Shown: positions 19,083 through 28,801, counted from the stretch's first letter. The stretch is 64,000 bases of DNA from Paractinoplanes atraurantiacus (GCF_900215205.1 NZ_OBDY01000011.1:62001-126000), one strand, 5' to 3'. Notes: a model not told the origin generated them from the sequence alone. A program made the numbers and translations.

Positions 19083-19340
19083 TTAACTGCCACCCACGGC
19101 GAGGCGCATCCACAGGCCCATGCCGACGATGGCGGCGAACCAGACGACACCGACGAGCACGGTGTAGCGGTCGAGGTTCTTCTCCGCGACCGACGAGCCG
19201 GCCAGGCTGGAGGTGACGCCGCCACCGAACATGCTCGACATACCGCCGCCCTTGCCGCGGTGCAGCAGGATCAGCAGGGTCAGCAGAATGCTGGTGAGCA
19301 CCAGCAACACGATCATCGTGTACGCGAACCACATCGGCAT
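19083..19340 (-). CDS. secG: SecG, preprotein translocase subunit
   Basis: 85 residues with two membrane helices: residues 4-26 (FAYTMIVLLVLTSILLTLLI) and about 60-80 (VLVGVVWFAAIVGMGLWM). They are joined by the typical loop LLHRGKGGGMSSMFGGG. It is the accessory subunit of SecYEG. In actinobacteria it usually follows tpiA, as here; the gap to tpiA holds a hairpin. Confidence 0.94.
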   Translation of the reverse strand: MPMWFAYTMIVLLVLTSILLTLLILLHRGKGGGMSSMFGGGVTSSLAGSSVAEKNLDRYTVLVGVVWFAAIVGMGLWMRLAVGGS

Positions 19341-19387
19341 GGTCGGTTCGATTCCTCTCGAAGGGCACAGGAGCGGTCCAACAATAG

Positions 19388-19422
19388 CGCGTGCCCGGTC
19401 GCCAGAGGCGCCCGGGCACGCG
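19388..19422 (-). terminator. Hairpin between tpiA and secG
   Basis: CGCGTGCCCGG (19388-19398) pairs perfectly with CCGGGCACGCG (19412-19422), an 11-bp stem. On the minus strand it is followed by CTATTGTTGG. It may end the gap-pgk-tpiA message or attenuate it before secG. Confidence 0.65.
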
Positions 19423-19431
19423 TCGAACTTC

Positions 19432-20223
19432 TCAGCGGGCTACGTGCTCCCGAAATCGGGCGATCGACGCGAACTCCTCCGCGTCGAGGCTCGCGCCGCC
19501 GACGAGCGCGCCGTCCACGTCGGGCTGCGCCATGATGGCCGCGATGTTCGCCGCCTTCACCGAGCCGCCGTACAGGATCCGCACCGCGTTGCCGATCTCG
19601 TCGCCGTACTTCTCGACGAGACGGACCCGCAGGGCGCCACAGACCTCCTGGGCGTCCTCCGGCGTCGCGGTCTTGCCGGTGCCGATCGCCCAGACCGGCT
19701 CGTAAGCGATGACGATCTGCTTGACCTGCTCCGGCTTGAGCCCGGCCAGACCGGCGTCGAGCTGGCTGACGCAGTGCGGGCAGTGCCCGGCGGCCTCGCG
19801 GATGTCGAGCCCCTCGCCCACGCAGAGGATCGGCGTGAGGCCGCTCGCGAAGGCCGCCTTCACCTTCGCGTTGACGATCTCGTCGCCCTCGTTGTGGTAC
19901 TCGCGGCGCTCGGAGTGGCCGGCCAGCACGTACGTGCAGCCCAGCTTCTCCAGCATCGAGCCGGCGATCTCGCCGGTGTAGGCGCCGGACTTGTGCCGCG
20001 AGATGTCCTGAGCGCCGTACTCGATGAGCAGCTTGTCGCCGTCGACAGCGGTCTGCACGGTGCGCAGATCGGTGAACGGCGGCAGCACAGCCACCTCGAC
20101 GTCGGTGAGCTGCTGCTCGGACAGGCTCGCGGCCAGCTTCTGCACCAGCAGATTCGCCTCGAAGTGGTTGAGGTTCATCTTCCAGTTGCCGGCCATCAGC
20201 GGCCGGCGAGCTTCCGCAGTCAC
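19432..20223 (-). CDS. tpiA: Triosephosphate isomerase
   Basis: 263 residues with a GTG start (VTAEARRPLMAGNWKMN) one base after the pgk stop. Motifs: GNWKMN (substrate-binding Lys), VLAGHSERREYHNE with catalytic His, AYEPVWAIGTGKTA with catalytic Glu, and the phosphate loop YGGSVKAAN. It interconverts DHAP and glyceraldehyde-3-P. Third gene of the gap-pgk-tpiA operon. Confidence 0.96.
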   Translation of the reverse strand: MTAEARRPLMAGNWKMNLNHFEANLLVQKLAASLSEQQLTDVEVAVLPPFTDLRTVQTAVDGDKLLIEYGAQDISRHKSGAYTGEIAGSMLEKLGCTYVLAGHSERREYHNEGDEIVNAKVKAAFASGLTPILCVGEGLDIREAAGHCPHCVSQLDAGLAGLKPEQVKQIVIAYEPVWAIGTGKTATPEDAQEVCGALRVRLVEKYGDEIGNAVRILYGGSVKAANIAAIMAQPDVDGALVGGASLDAEEFASIARFREHVAR

Positions 20224-20224
20224 G

Positions 20225-21421
20225 TCACTTCTCCAGCGCTTCGATGCCGGGCAGGGTCTTGCCCTCGAGGTATTCCAGGGAGGCGCCGCCGCCCGTCGAG
20301 ATGTGCCCGAAGGCGCTCTCGTCGAGGCCGAGGGTGCGCACGGCCGCGGCCGAGTCACCGCCGCCGACGACCGAGAAGCCGTCGATCTTGGTGATGGCCT
20401 CGGCGACACCCCGGGTGCCGGCCGCGAACGGCGCCAGCTCGAAGACGCCCATCGGGCCGTTCCAGAACACGGTCTTGGCCGGGCCGATGGCGCCGGCGAA
20501 CAGCGCCACCGACTCGGGGCCGATGTCGAGACCGAGCCGGTCGGCCGGGATCTCGGACGCCGGAACCGTCACGTGGTCGGCGTCGGCCGAGAACTCGGTG
20601 GCCGCGACGACGTCGACCGGCAGGACGATCCGCCCGTCGGCCTCGGCCAGCAGGTCGGCGCAGGTCTGGACCATCTCGTCCTCGAGCAGCGACTTGCCGA
20701 CCTCGTGGCCCTGGGCCTTGAGGAAGGTGAAGCACATGCCGCCGCCGACGAGCAGCTTGTCGACCTTCGGCAGCAGCGCCTTGATCACGGCGAGCTTGTC
20801 GGAGACCTTCGAGCCACCCAGGACCACGACGTACGGCTGCTCGGGGCTCTCGGTGACCTTCTTGAGCACCTCGACCTCGCGCAGCACGAGGCCGCCCGCG
20901 TAGTGCGGCAGGATCGCCGGCACGTCGTACACCGAAGCGTGCTTGCGGTGCACGGCGCCGAAGGCGTCGTCGACGTAGTAGTCGGCGAACGAGGCCAGCT
21001 GAGCAGCGAAAGCGGCCCGGGCCGCCTCGTCCTTGGCGGTCTCACCCTCGTTGAACCGCAGGTTCTCCAGCAGGAGCACCTGGCCGTCCTCGAGCGCGCC
21101 GACCTTGGCCGCCGCGTCGTCGCCGACGGTGTCGGCCGCGAAGGCGACCGGCGCGCCGAGCAGCTCGCCGAGCCGCGTGGCGACCGGGGCGAGCGTGAAC
21201 TTGGGGTCCGGGGCACCCTTCGGGCGGCCCAGGTGCGAGACGACGATGACGCGGGCACCGGCGTCACGCAGGGCGATCAGCGTCGGCAGGACCGCGCGGG
21301 CGCGGCCGTCGTCGGTGATGACACCCGGCTGATTCTTGTCGAACGGGACGTTCAGGTCGGCGCGCACGAGCACGCGCCGACCCGAGACACCCTCGCCGAG
21401 CAGGTCGTCGAGAGTCTTCAA
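20225..21421 (-). CDS. pgk: Phosphoglycerate kinase
   Basis: 398 residues from a TTG start (LKTLDDLLGEGVSGRRVLVRADLNVPF) 2 nt after the gap stop, so it depends on coupling to gap translation. Motifs: RADLNVPF, VSHLGRPKGAPDP, the hinge NGPMGVFELAPFAAGT and the nucleotide loop VGGGDSAAAV. Cytoplasmic glycolytic enzyme making ATP and 3-phosphoglycerate. Confidence 0.96.
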   Translation of the reverse strand: MKTLDDLLGEGVSGRRVLVRADLNVPFDKNQPGVITDDGRARAVLPTLIALRDAGARVIVVSHLGRPKGAPDPKFTLAPVATRLGELLGAPVAFAADTVGDDAAAKVGALEDGQVLLLENLRFNEGETAKDEAARAAFAAQLASFADYYVDDAFGAVHRKHASVYDVPAILPHYAGGLVLREVEVLKKVTESPEQPYVVVLGGSKVSDKLAVIKALLPKVDKLLVGGGMCFTFLKAQGHEVGKSLLEDEMVQTCADLLAEADGRIVLPVDVVAATEFSADADHVTVPASEIPADRLGLDIGPESVALFAGAIGPAKTVFWNGPMGVFELAPFAAGTRGVAEAITKIDGFSVVGGGDSAAAVRTLGLDESAFGHISTGGGASLEYLEGKTLPGIEALEK

Positions 21422-21423
21422 GA

Positions 21424-22425
<1,002 letters not shown>

Positions 22426-22740
22426 AGGTGGATCTCCTCGTTTCGGTCCGCCGGATTTTGCGACCGGCGGAGGGTCTGCGTTGCCGACCGTTTCCCGGGC
22501 CGGCAAAGGGGCGTCCGGCCGCCGCGCCAGCAGGAGGAGGCGCCGCGACTGACGGGCGGCGCACAGCGCGGTCGGCCGAGCTGCCGGCACCGTCGCCGTC
22601 GGCTAAGACACTATCCGAGCCCTCTGAGCCCATCACGCAGGGGGCGCAACCTAACCGTGACTAAGCTCCCCCGTTAACCTGCGCTTCTCCCCACCGAAAA
22701 CCACGAGGGGCCGCTCGCGCGACCCCCCGCTCACCACTGA
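22426..22740. other. Intergenic region upstream of gap
   Basis: No gene is supported. It contains the gap ribosome-binding site, a perfect 8-bp hairpin in the presumed leader (TCCGCCGG 22447-22454 / CCGGCGGA 22464-22471), and a possible minus-strand -10 TAGTGT (22608-22613). A weaker GGGG/CCCC hairpin near 22707-22728, followed on the minus strand by GTGGTTTT, may terminate the coiled-coil gene. Confidence 0.45.
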
Positions 22741-23340
22741 TCAGCCGGCCGCGCCATCACCACGACGCTCGAGCAGCTGAAGCACCTTCGCCATGCCCGT
22801 CTTGAGCTCCGAGACGTCGGTCTTGAGCCCCGAGACGTCGGTCTTGAGGTCGGAGACGTCGGTCTTGAGCCCGGAGACGTCGGTCTTGAGCTCCGAGACG
22901 TCGGTCTTGAGTTCCGAGACGTCGGTCTTGAGCCCTGTGACGTCGGTCTTGAGGTCGGAGATCTTCGCCTTCTGGTCCGCGTGGTGCCTGAGCTGGGTCC
23001 GCTTGATCTCCTGGATGTCGGTCCACTGCTGGAATTGACCCTCGACCAGCTTGTCCAGATCGGCCTGCTGCTCGAGCTGCGTCACCCGCAGATTCTTCAC
23101 CTCGTCGAAGACGTGGCGTAGATCGGTGGACATCGCCCTGAGTTGCCCGGACTGTTCGATCTGCGTCTTTCGGAGCGCGTTCAACTGCTTGACGTGATGC
23201 ATCAGCGACGACTGATAGTCGCTCGCGTCCTGGCTTGCACCGGCTGCCAAGATCCTCACCTCCGCCGCGTCTTGTCGGATGTCCGCGATCTCATCTTCCA
23301 CTGCTGTCACCCTCTGCGCGAGGGCCTCTGTGCCGCTCAT
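22741..23340 (-). CDS. Predicted coiled-coil protein with tandem heptad repeats
   Basis: 199 residues, no signal peptide or membrane segment. The sequence is almost entirely helical and hydrophilic: MSGTEALAQRVTAVEDEIAD, then long stretches with hydrophobics at a/d positions. Residues about 125-180 hold eight near-identical heptads of the form xLKTDVS, encoded by an exact 21-bp tandem array. It ends MAKVLQLLERRGDGAAG. I do not recognise a named family; such proteins often act as structural or oligomerising factors. It is inserted between whiA and gap, where many actinobacteria have nothing. Function unknown. Confidence 0.85.
   Translation of the reverse strand: MSGTEALAQRVTAVEDEIADIRQDAAEVRILAAGASQDASDYQSSLMHHVKQLNALRKTQIEQSGQLRAMSTDLRHVFDEVKNLRVTQLEQQADLDKLVEGQFQQWTDIQEIKRTQLRHHADQKAKISDLKTDVTGLKTDVSELKTDVSELKTDVSGLKTDVSDLKTDVSGLKTDVSELKTGMAKVLQLLERRGDGAAG
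22799..22966 (-). repeat. 21-bp tandem repeat array (8 copies) coding LKTDV(S/T) heptads
   Basis: GTCTTGAG recurs at 22799, 22820, 22841, 22862, 22883, 22904, 22925 and 22946, exactly 21 bases apart. The variable codons encode S/G/E/D positions. The array stays in frame, so it is a potential length-variable site inside the coiled-coil gene. Confidence 0.95.
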
Positions 23341-23391
23341 GGCGGGGAAGTCTGCCGGGTTTTCGAAGGCCGCGGTAAGGGCTTTTCCGTA

Positions 23392-23409
23392 GGTAAAAAG
23401 CTTTTCACC
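23392..23409. promoter_or_regulatory. 18-bp near-palindrome upstream of the coiled-coil gene
   Basis: GGT-A-AAAAGCTTTT-C-ACC matches its own reverse complement at 16 of 18 positions. It lies 52 bases upstream of the coiled-coil start, in the only AT-rich patch between that gene and whiA. A likely operator, but the regulator is unknown. Confidence 0.4.
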
Positions 23410-23443
23410 TTCCGGGGGACTACAGGTGACAAGAGACTACTAG

Positions 23444-24424
23444 TCAGCAGGCCATCATCTCGGGGGTCACGGCGGCCTCGGTGTCGGGGATGCCCAGGTC
23501 ACGGGCGCGCTTGTCGGCGAGGGCGAGCAGACGCCTTATACGGCCGGCGATCGCGTCCTTGGTCAGTGGCGGGTCGGCCAGGGCGCCCAGCTCCTCGAGC
23601 GAGGCCTGGCGGTGCTCCAGGCGCAGCTGGCCGGCCGAGGTGAGGTGGTTGGGTGCTTCGTCGGCCAGGATCTCCAGGGCGCGGGTGACCCGGGCCGCGG
23701 CGGCCACCGCGGCGCGGGCCGAGCGGCGCAGGTTGGCGTCGTCGAAGTTGGCCAGGCGGTTGGCGGTCGCGCGCACCTCGCGGCGCACCCGGCGCTCCTC
23801 CCAGGCCAGCACGCTCGCGTGGGCGCCGATGCGGGTCAGCAGGGCCGCGATGGCGTCGCCGTCCTTGATGACGACCCGGTCGACGCCGCGCACCTCGCGC
23901 TCCTTGGCCGTGATGCCGATGCGGCGGGCCGCGCCGCGCAGCGCCAGCGCCGCCTCGGGGCCGGGGCAGGTGATCTCCAGGGCGCTGGAGCGACCGGGCT
24001 CGGTCAGCGAGCCGTGCGCCATGAAGGCGCCCCGCCACGCGGCCACCGCGCAGCAGACGTTGGCCGACACCACGTGCGGCGGCAGGCCCCGGACGGGACG
24101 GCCGCGCACGTCGAGCAGGCCGGTCTGGCGGGCCAGCGCCTCGCCGTCCTTGACGATGCGCACGATGTAGTGGCTGCCCTTGCGCAGGCCGCCGGAGGCC
24201 AGCACGTGCACCTCGCTCGGATATCCGTACACGTCGGCGATCTCGCGCCGTAGCCGCCGCGCCACCGCGCCGGTGTCGAGCTCGGCCTCCACCACCACCC
24301 GGCCGGAGACGATGTGCAGGCCCCCGGCGAACCGCAGCAGGGCCGCCATCTCGGCCCGACGGCAGCAGGGCTTGGGCACGTCGACCCGGCTCAGCTCGTC
24401 CTTGACCGCTGCCGTCATCGCCAT
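23444..24424 (-). CDS. whiA: WhiA sporulation/cell-division regulator
   Basis: 326 residues starting MAMTAAVKDELSRV, as in Streptomyces WhiA. The N-terminal LAGLIDADG-like fold includes CCRRAEMAALLRFAGGLHIV and WRGAFMAHGSLTEPGRSS. The C-terminal DNA-binding part has ATANRLANFDDANLRRS and LEELGALADPPLTKDAIAGRIRRL (helix-turn-helix). WhiA acts with WhiB to switch on sporulation septation in filamentous actinobacteria. It follows yvcK (57-base gap) in the conserved rapZ-yvcK-whiA order. Confidence 0.96.
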   Translation of the reverse strand: MAMTAAVKDELSRVDVPKPCCRRAEMAALLRFAGGLHIVSGRVVVEAELDTGAVARRLRREIADVYGYPSEVHVLASGGLRKGSHYIVRIVKDGEALARQTGLLDVRGRPVRGLPPHVVSANVCCAVAAWRGAFMAHGSLTEPGRSSALEITCPGPEAALALRGAARRIGITAKEREVRGVDRVVIKDGDAIAALLTRIGAHASVLAWEERRVRREVRATANRLANFDDANLRRSARAAVAAAARVTRALEILADEAPNHLTSAGQLRLEHRQASLEELGALADPPLTKDAIAGRIRRLLALADKRARDLGIPDTEAAVTPEMMAC

Positions 24425-24481
24425 CGTGTGCTCACCTCATGCGCCGGATTTCCACCAAAACATGCCGTATTCGGCCTCTGC

Positions 24482-25471
24482 TTAACGATCGGCGCCCAAT
24501 ACCGGCACCAGGGCAACGCCCAACGACTCAGGATCATGCCTGGCGCTGCCGTCCGCAACGGCCACGGGTGCCAGAATCAGCCGCGCACCCAGGGCCTCCG
24601 CGGCCCGCCGGACCGGCTCGGGCTCGCCCACCCATTTCCCGTCGGCCACCACCGCGTCGACCCGCAGGCCGGGCAGATACCAGTGCAGGGCCGCCAGGTG
24701 GTCGGCCACCGAGAGGCCGAGCGTCTCGTTGTCGGCGGCCAGGTTCAGCGTCACCAGCCGCCGGGCCGGGCTCGCCGTGATCGCCTCGGCCAGCCGGGGC
24801 ACCATCAGGTGCGGCAGCACGCTCGTGTACCAGCTCCCCGGCCCGAAGATCAGCCAGTCGGCGGCGCCGATCGCGTCGATCACGGGGTCGCAGATCGGCG
24901 GGTCGGCGGGCTCGATGCGTACGGCCTCGACGTGACCGCAGGTCACCGCGACCGCGTGCTGACCGCGGACCGTGACCACGTCGTCGGGGCGCGACGGGTC
25001 GGCGCCGCGCACGTCCGCCTCGATGCCGACCGCGTGCCGCGCCATCGGCAGCACCCGGCCGCGGGCGCCGACCATGGCCGCCGCGTGGTCGAGCGCGTGA
25101 ACCGGGTCGCCCAGCATCTCCATCAGCCCGAGCAGCAGCAGGTTGCCCACCGCGTGCCCGACCAGCGGGTCGGGGCCCTCGCCGCCGGCCGGGATCTCGG
25201 CGAAGCGGTACTGCAGGACGTCGGCCGTGCGCCGGGTGACCGGGGTGTCGTCGGCCAGCGCGGCCAGCGCCTGCCGCAGGTCGCCCGGGGGCAGCAGCGC
25301 GTCCCGCTCGGCCAGCAGGCGCCCGCTGGAGCCGCCGTCGTCGCCGACGGTGACCACCGCCGTGATGTCCAGCTCGATCTCGGCGCTCGCCCGGCGCAGG
25401 GCACGCAGCGAGGCGCTGAGGCCGTGGCCGCCGCCGAACGCGACCACCTTGACCGGGCGGCGCGCCGTCAC
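24482..25471 (-). CDS. yvcK: YvcK/CuvA family gluconeogenesis-morphogenesis factor (CofD-like)
   Basis: 329 residues, GTG start (VTARRPVKVVAFGGGHGLSAS) overlapping the rapZ stop by 4 nt. Signatures: FGGGHGLSASLRAL, VTVGDDGGSSGRL, PPGDLRQALAAL and LIFGPGSWYTSVLPHL, the CofD/2-phospholactate-transferase fold. YvcK proteins bind UDP-sugars and support growth on gluconeogenic carbon and cell-wall placement. Middle gene of the rapZ-yvcK-whiA unit. Confidence 0.93.
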   Translation of the reverse strand: MTARRPVKVVAFGGGHGLSASLRALRRASAEIELDITAVVTVGDDGGSSGRLLAERDALLPPGDLRQALAALADDTPVTRRTADVLQYRFAEIPAGGEGPDPLVGHAVGNLLLLGLMEMLGDPVHALDHAAAMVGARGRVLPMARHAVGIEADVRGADPSRPDDVVTVRGQHAVAVTCGHVEAVRIEPADPPICDPVIDAIGAADWLIFGPGSWYTSVLPHLMVPRLAEAITASPARRLVTLNLAADNETLGLSVADHLAALHWYLPGLRVDAVVADGKWVGEPEPVRRAAEALGARLILAPVAVADGSARHDPESLGVALVPVLGADR

Positions 25472-26382
25472 TCCCGCCCCAGGTCGCGGTGGGACGAGTG
25501 GGCCGCGAGCCGCATGTCGCGCAACTGGGCGGTGAGCTCCTCGGTGATGGCGACGCTGCGGTGCTTGCCACCCGTGCAGCCGACGGCGACGGTCAGGTAC
25601 CGCTTGCCCTCGCGCTCGAAGCCGGTCGCGGTGGCGGCGATCAGCGAGGCGTACGTCTTGACGAAGTCGCTCGCGCCCTCCTGGTCGAGGACGTAGGTGC
25701 TGACCGAGTCCTCCAGACCGGTGTGGTCGCGCAGGGCCGGCACCCAGAACGGGTTGGGCAGGAACCGGGCGTCCATCACGTAGTCGGCGTCCGGGGGCAG
25801 GCCGTACTTGAAGCCGAAGGACAGCACGGTGATCCGCAGCCGGCGCACGTCCTCCCCGCCGAACAGCTCCTCGACCCGGCGGCGGAGCTGGTTGACGTTG
25901 AGGTGGCTGGTGTCGATGATCACATCGGCCTGTTCGCGGGCCTCGGCCAGCAGCTTGCGCTCGGCGGTGATGCCGTCGGCCAGCCGCCCGTCACCCTGAA
26001 GGGGGTGCGAGCGGCGCACCGACTCGAACCGCCGGATCAGCACGTCGTCCTCGGCGTCGACGAAGACCACGCGCGGGTTGAAGCCACGCTCGCGCAGGGC
26101 GTGGACCGCACCGGTCAGGTCGGTCGAGAAAGCCCGGCTGCGCACGTCGAGGACCATGGCCGTACGCCTGGCGGCGCCACCCGCCTGCAGGGCGAGCTGG
26201 GCCATGTCGAGCATGAGGGCCTGGGGCAGGTTGTCGACGACGTAGAAGCCGACGTTCTCCAGGGCCCGGGCCACTGTGCTGCGGCCGCCGCCGGACACCC
26301 CGGTGACGATCACGAGATCGGTCGTCACTTCCTCCAGGTCCACCTCAGAGTCCGCCACGTACTCCGGCATCGACTCCGTCAC
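25468..26382 (-). CDS. rapZ: RapZ-like nucleotide-binding protein
   Basis: About 304 residues. The GTG (VTESMPEYVADSEV) follows GGGAGG at 4 nt; an in-frame GTG at 26421 lies on top of a -10-like TAGGAT and is less likely. Walker A is VTGVSGGGRSTVARAL. The conserved C-terminus has FKYGLPPDADYVMDARFLPNPFW and VAVGCTGGKHRSVAI. RapZ homologues bind nucleotides (and, in enterobacteria, RNA) and signal cell-envelope precursor status. Cotranscribed with yvcK and whiA. Confidence 0.92.
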   Translation of the reverse strand: MTESMPEYVADSEVDLEEVTTDLVIVTGVSGGGRSTVARALENVGFYVVDNLPQALMLDMAQLALQAGGAARRTAMVLDVRSRAFSTDLTGAVHALRERGFNPRVVFVDAEDDVLIRRFESVRRSHPLQGDGRLADGITAERKLLAEAREQADVIIDTSHLNVNQLRRRVEELFGGEDVRRLRITVLSFGFKYGLPPDADYVMDARFLPNPFWVPALRDHTGLEDSVSTYVLDQEGASDFVKTYASLIAATATGFEREGKRYLTVAVGCTGGKHRSVAITEELTAQLRDMRLAAHSSHRDLGRE

Positions 26383-26538
26383 CACGCCTCCCGCGTCCGT
26401 GCCCGCACCCGCGGCGGACACAACATCCTAGGCCGAAGCCACCGGCACCAACCGTCCGGACGGCTGTCGTCTACACGATCCGGTACACCGGACCCGTCAC
26501 TACAACAAGCGGTCGCCGCCCCGCGTTCCGGGCAGCGC

Positions 26539-28704
26539 TCAGGTCGGCGTCACATGCGACCTGTTCGACGGCGCGTTGACCCGCCCGGCCCGCGCCTTGG
26601 TGGGGCCGGCACCGCCCGGCGGGAACACCACCGGGTCGTCGGCGGAGACCGGCTCATCGGCAGCCGGCTCGTCGGCAGCGGAAGCGGAGCCGGAGCCGGG
26701 CGTCGGCGGGATCAGCGCGGCCAGGACCGCTTCGGCCGTACGCCGTCCGATGCCCGGGACTTCGGTGATCTCCTCGGGGGTGGCCGCGGAGAGCCGCTTG
26801 AGCGAGCCGAAATGCCGCAGCAGCGCCTTGCGCCGCGTCTCCCCCAGCCCCGGGATGTTGTCGAGCGCCGACGCCGTCATCCGCTTGGACCGCCGCTGCC
26901 GGTGGAACGTGATGGCGAACCGGTGCGCCTCGTCGCGGACCCGCTGCAACAGGTAGAGCGCCTCGGAGGTGCGCGGCAGGATCACCGGGAAGTCCTCCCC
27001 CGGCTGCCACACCTCTTCCAGCCTTTTCGCCAGCCCGCACAGCGCCACGTCGGTGATGCCGAGGTCGGCGAAGACCGCCGCCACCGCGTTCACCTGGGGC
27101 TGGCCACCGTCGACGACGACCAGTTGCGGCGGATAGGCGAACCGGCGCGGCTTGCCGGTCAGCGGGTCGATGCCGGGAAGCTCGTTGGTCGCGATCTCGT
27201 CGGTGCCCGGCGAGTCCGTGTCCGGCGCGTCCGTGCCCGGCGCGTCAGTGTCCGTGTAATCGACCGGGGGCTTGTCCAAGGGGCCGTCCGCGCCGGGCTG
27301 GGCCTTGAAGCGGGCGAAGCGCCGCCGCATGACCTCGCTCATCGCCGACAGGTCGTCCATGCCGCTGCCGTCGGCGTTGCCGCGGACGGCGAAGCGCCGG
27401 TACTCGCTCTTGCGGGGCAGCCCGTCCTCGAAGACCACCATCGAGGCCACCACGTCGGTGCCCTGGATCTGCGACACGTCGAAGCACTCGATGCGCAGCG
27501 GCGCCGAGCCGAGCCCCAGCGCCTCGGCGATCTCGTCGAGCGCCTTGCTGCGCGTCGTCAGGTCGCCCGCGCGGCGCAGCTTGTGCCGTTGCAGCGACTC
27601 CCCCGCGTTGCGCGCGACCGTCTCCATCAGCGACCTCTTGTCGCCCCGCTGCGGCACCCGCAGCGCGACCCGGCTGCCGCGGCGCTCGGACAGCCAGCTC
27701 TCCAGCGCCGGGGCGTCGTCGGGCAGCGCCGGCACGAGCAGCTCGCGCGGCACGTCGTTCTCCCCCTCGGACCCGCCGTACATCTGGCTGCAGAAGTGGT
27801 GCACGAGATCGCCGGTGGTGAGGTCCTCGACCTTTTCCACGACCCATCCGCGCTGGCCGCGGACGCGCCCGTCCCGCACGTGGAAGACCTGGACCGCCGC
27901 CTCCAGAGGGTCCTCGGAGAAGGCCACCACGTCGGCGTCGGTGCCGTCACCGAGCACCACCGTCTGCTTCTCCATGGCGCGGCGCAGGGCGGCGATGTCG
28001 TCGCGCAGCCGGGCCGCCTTTTCGAACTCGAGCTCCTCGGAGGCCTGCATCATGTCGCGCTCGAGCCGTTTGACGAACGTGTCGGTGCGCCCGGCCATGA
28101 AGTCGCAGAAGTCGTCGACGATCGCCCGGTGCTCGTCGGCCGAGACCGTGCCGACGCAGGGCGCCGAGCACTTGCCGATGTAGCCGAGCAGGCAGGGACG
28201 GCCGATCTGACCGGCCCGCTTGAAGACCCCGGTCGAGCACGTCCGCGCCGGGAAGACCCGCAGGAGCAGGTCGAGGGTCTCGCGGATGGCCCAGGCGTGC
28301 GAATAAGGCCCGAAGTAGCGCACGCCTTTGCGCTTGGCGCCGCGCATCACCTGCAGACGCGGGTATTCCTCGTTGAGGGTGACGGCGAGGAACGGGTACG
28401 ACTTGTCGTCGCGGTATTTGACGTTGAAGCGCGGGTCGAACTCTTTGATCCAGCTGAACTCGAGCTGGAGCGCCTCGACCTCCGTGCCGACCGTGACCCA
28501 GTCCACACTGGCCGCCGTGGTGACCATCTGCTGGGTGCGCGCGTGCAGCGACCAGGTGTCGGCGAAATAGGAGTTCAGCCTGTTCCGCAGGTTTTTGGCC
28601 TTGCCCACGTAGATGACGCGGCCGCCGGGGTCGCGGAAACGGTAGACGCCGGGCGACTCGGGAATCGTCCCGGGCGCCGGGCGGTAGCTGGAGGGGTCTG
28701 GCAC
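26539..28704 (-). CDS. uvrC: UvrC, excinuclease ABC subunit C
   Basis: 721 residues from GTG (VPDPSSYRPAPGTIPESPGV). The -10 TAGTGT sits 7 nt before it, so an ATG 10 codons upstream would precede transcription. Order: GIY-YIG nuclease (VYRFRDPGGRVIYVGKAKNL), UVR motif (about 205-240), RNase-H-like nuclease half, and C-terminal HhH (LDNIPGLGETRRKALLRHF, EVPGIGRRTAEAVLAAL). An unusual acidic Thr-Asp-Pro repeat linker lies at about 483-502, and an Ala/Asp/Pro tail follows the HhH. It makes both incisions in nucleotide excision repair. Confidence 0.95.
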   Translation of the reverse strand: MPDPSSYRPAPGTIPESPGVYRFRDPGGRVIYVGKAKNLRNRLNSYFADTWSLHARTQQMVTTAASVDWVTVGTEVEALQLEFSWIKEFDPRFNVKYRDDKSYPFLAVTLNEEYPRLQVMRGAKRKGVRYFGPYSHAWAIRETLDLLLRVFPARTCSTGVFKRAGQIGRPCLLGYIGKCSAPCVGTVSADEHRAIVDDFCDFMAGRTDTFVKRLERDMMQASEELEFEKAARLRDDIAALRRAMEKQTVVLGDGTDADVVAFSEDPLEAAVQVFHVRDGRVRGQRGWVVEKVEDLTTGDLVHHFCSQMYGGSEGENDVPRELLVPALPDDAPALESWLSERRGSRVALRVPQRGDKRSLMETVARNAGESLQRHKLRRAGDLTTRSKALDEIAEALGLGSAPLRIECFDVSQIQGTDVVASMVVFEDGLPRKSEYRRFAVRGNADGSGMDDLSAMSEVMRRRFARFKAQPGADGPLDKPPVDYTDTDAPGTDAPDTDSPGTDEIATNELPGIDPLTGKPRRFAYPPQLVVVDGGQPQVNAVAAVFADLGITDVALCGLAKRLEEVWQPGEDFPVILPRTSEALYLLQRVRDEAHRFAITFHRQRRSKRMTASALDNIPGLGETRRKALLRHFGSLKRLSAATPEEITEVPGIGRRTAEAVLAALIPPTPGSGSASAADEPAADEPVSADDPVVFPPGGAGPTKARAGRVNAPSNRSHVTPT
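27199..27257 (-). repeat. 15-bp repeats inside uvrC coding (T-D-x-P-x)n
   Basis: About 3.5 degenerate copies of a 15-base unit, tc(c/g)gtg(t/c)ccggcg(c/a)g, encode TDAPG/TDAPD/TDSPG. They sit in a linker between the UVR/nuclease core blocks. Confidence 0.75.
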
Positions 28705-28711
28705 GGTCTCA

Positions 28712-28734
28712 ACACTAGTGCGGGGGACTGACAT
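28712..28734 (-). promoter_or_regulatory. PafBC-type (RecA-independent) damage promoter of uvrC
   Basis: Minus strand: ATGTCAGTC, N8 (CCCCGCAC), TAGTGT, then 7 nt to the GTG of uvrC. It fits tTGTCRgtg-N8-TAnnnT. Leaderless. Confidence 0.65.
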
Positions 28735-28801
28735 GATTACCCGACCGGAGGTCCGTCGCCGCCGCCACGGCTTCGGATCTCCGGCCGCTGAGAGCCCGGG
28801 A

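Noticed and set aside
22799..22966. CRISPR array
   Set aside because: The 21-bp repeats are contiguous without spacers and lie in frame inside a coiled-coil coding sequence.
26382..26421. Longer rapZ start at 26421
   Set aside because: The upstream GTG sits on a TAGGAT -10-like box with no ribosome-binding site, whereas GGGAGG precedes the chosen start.
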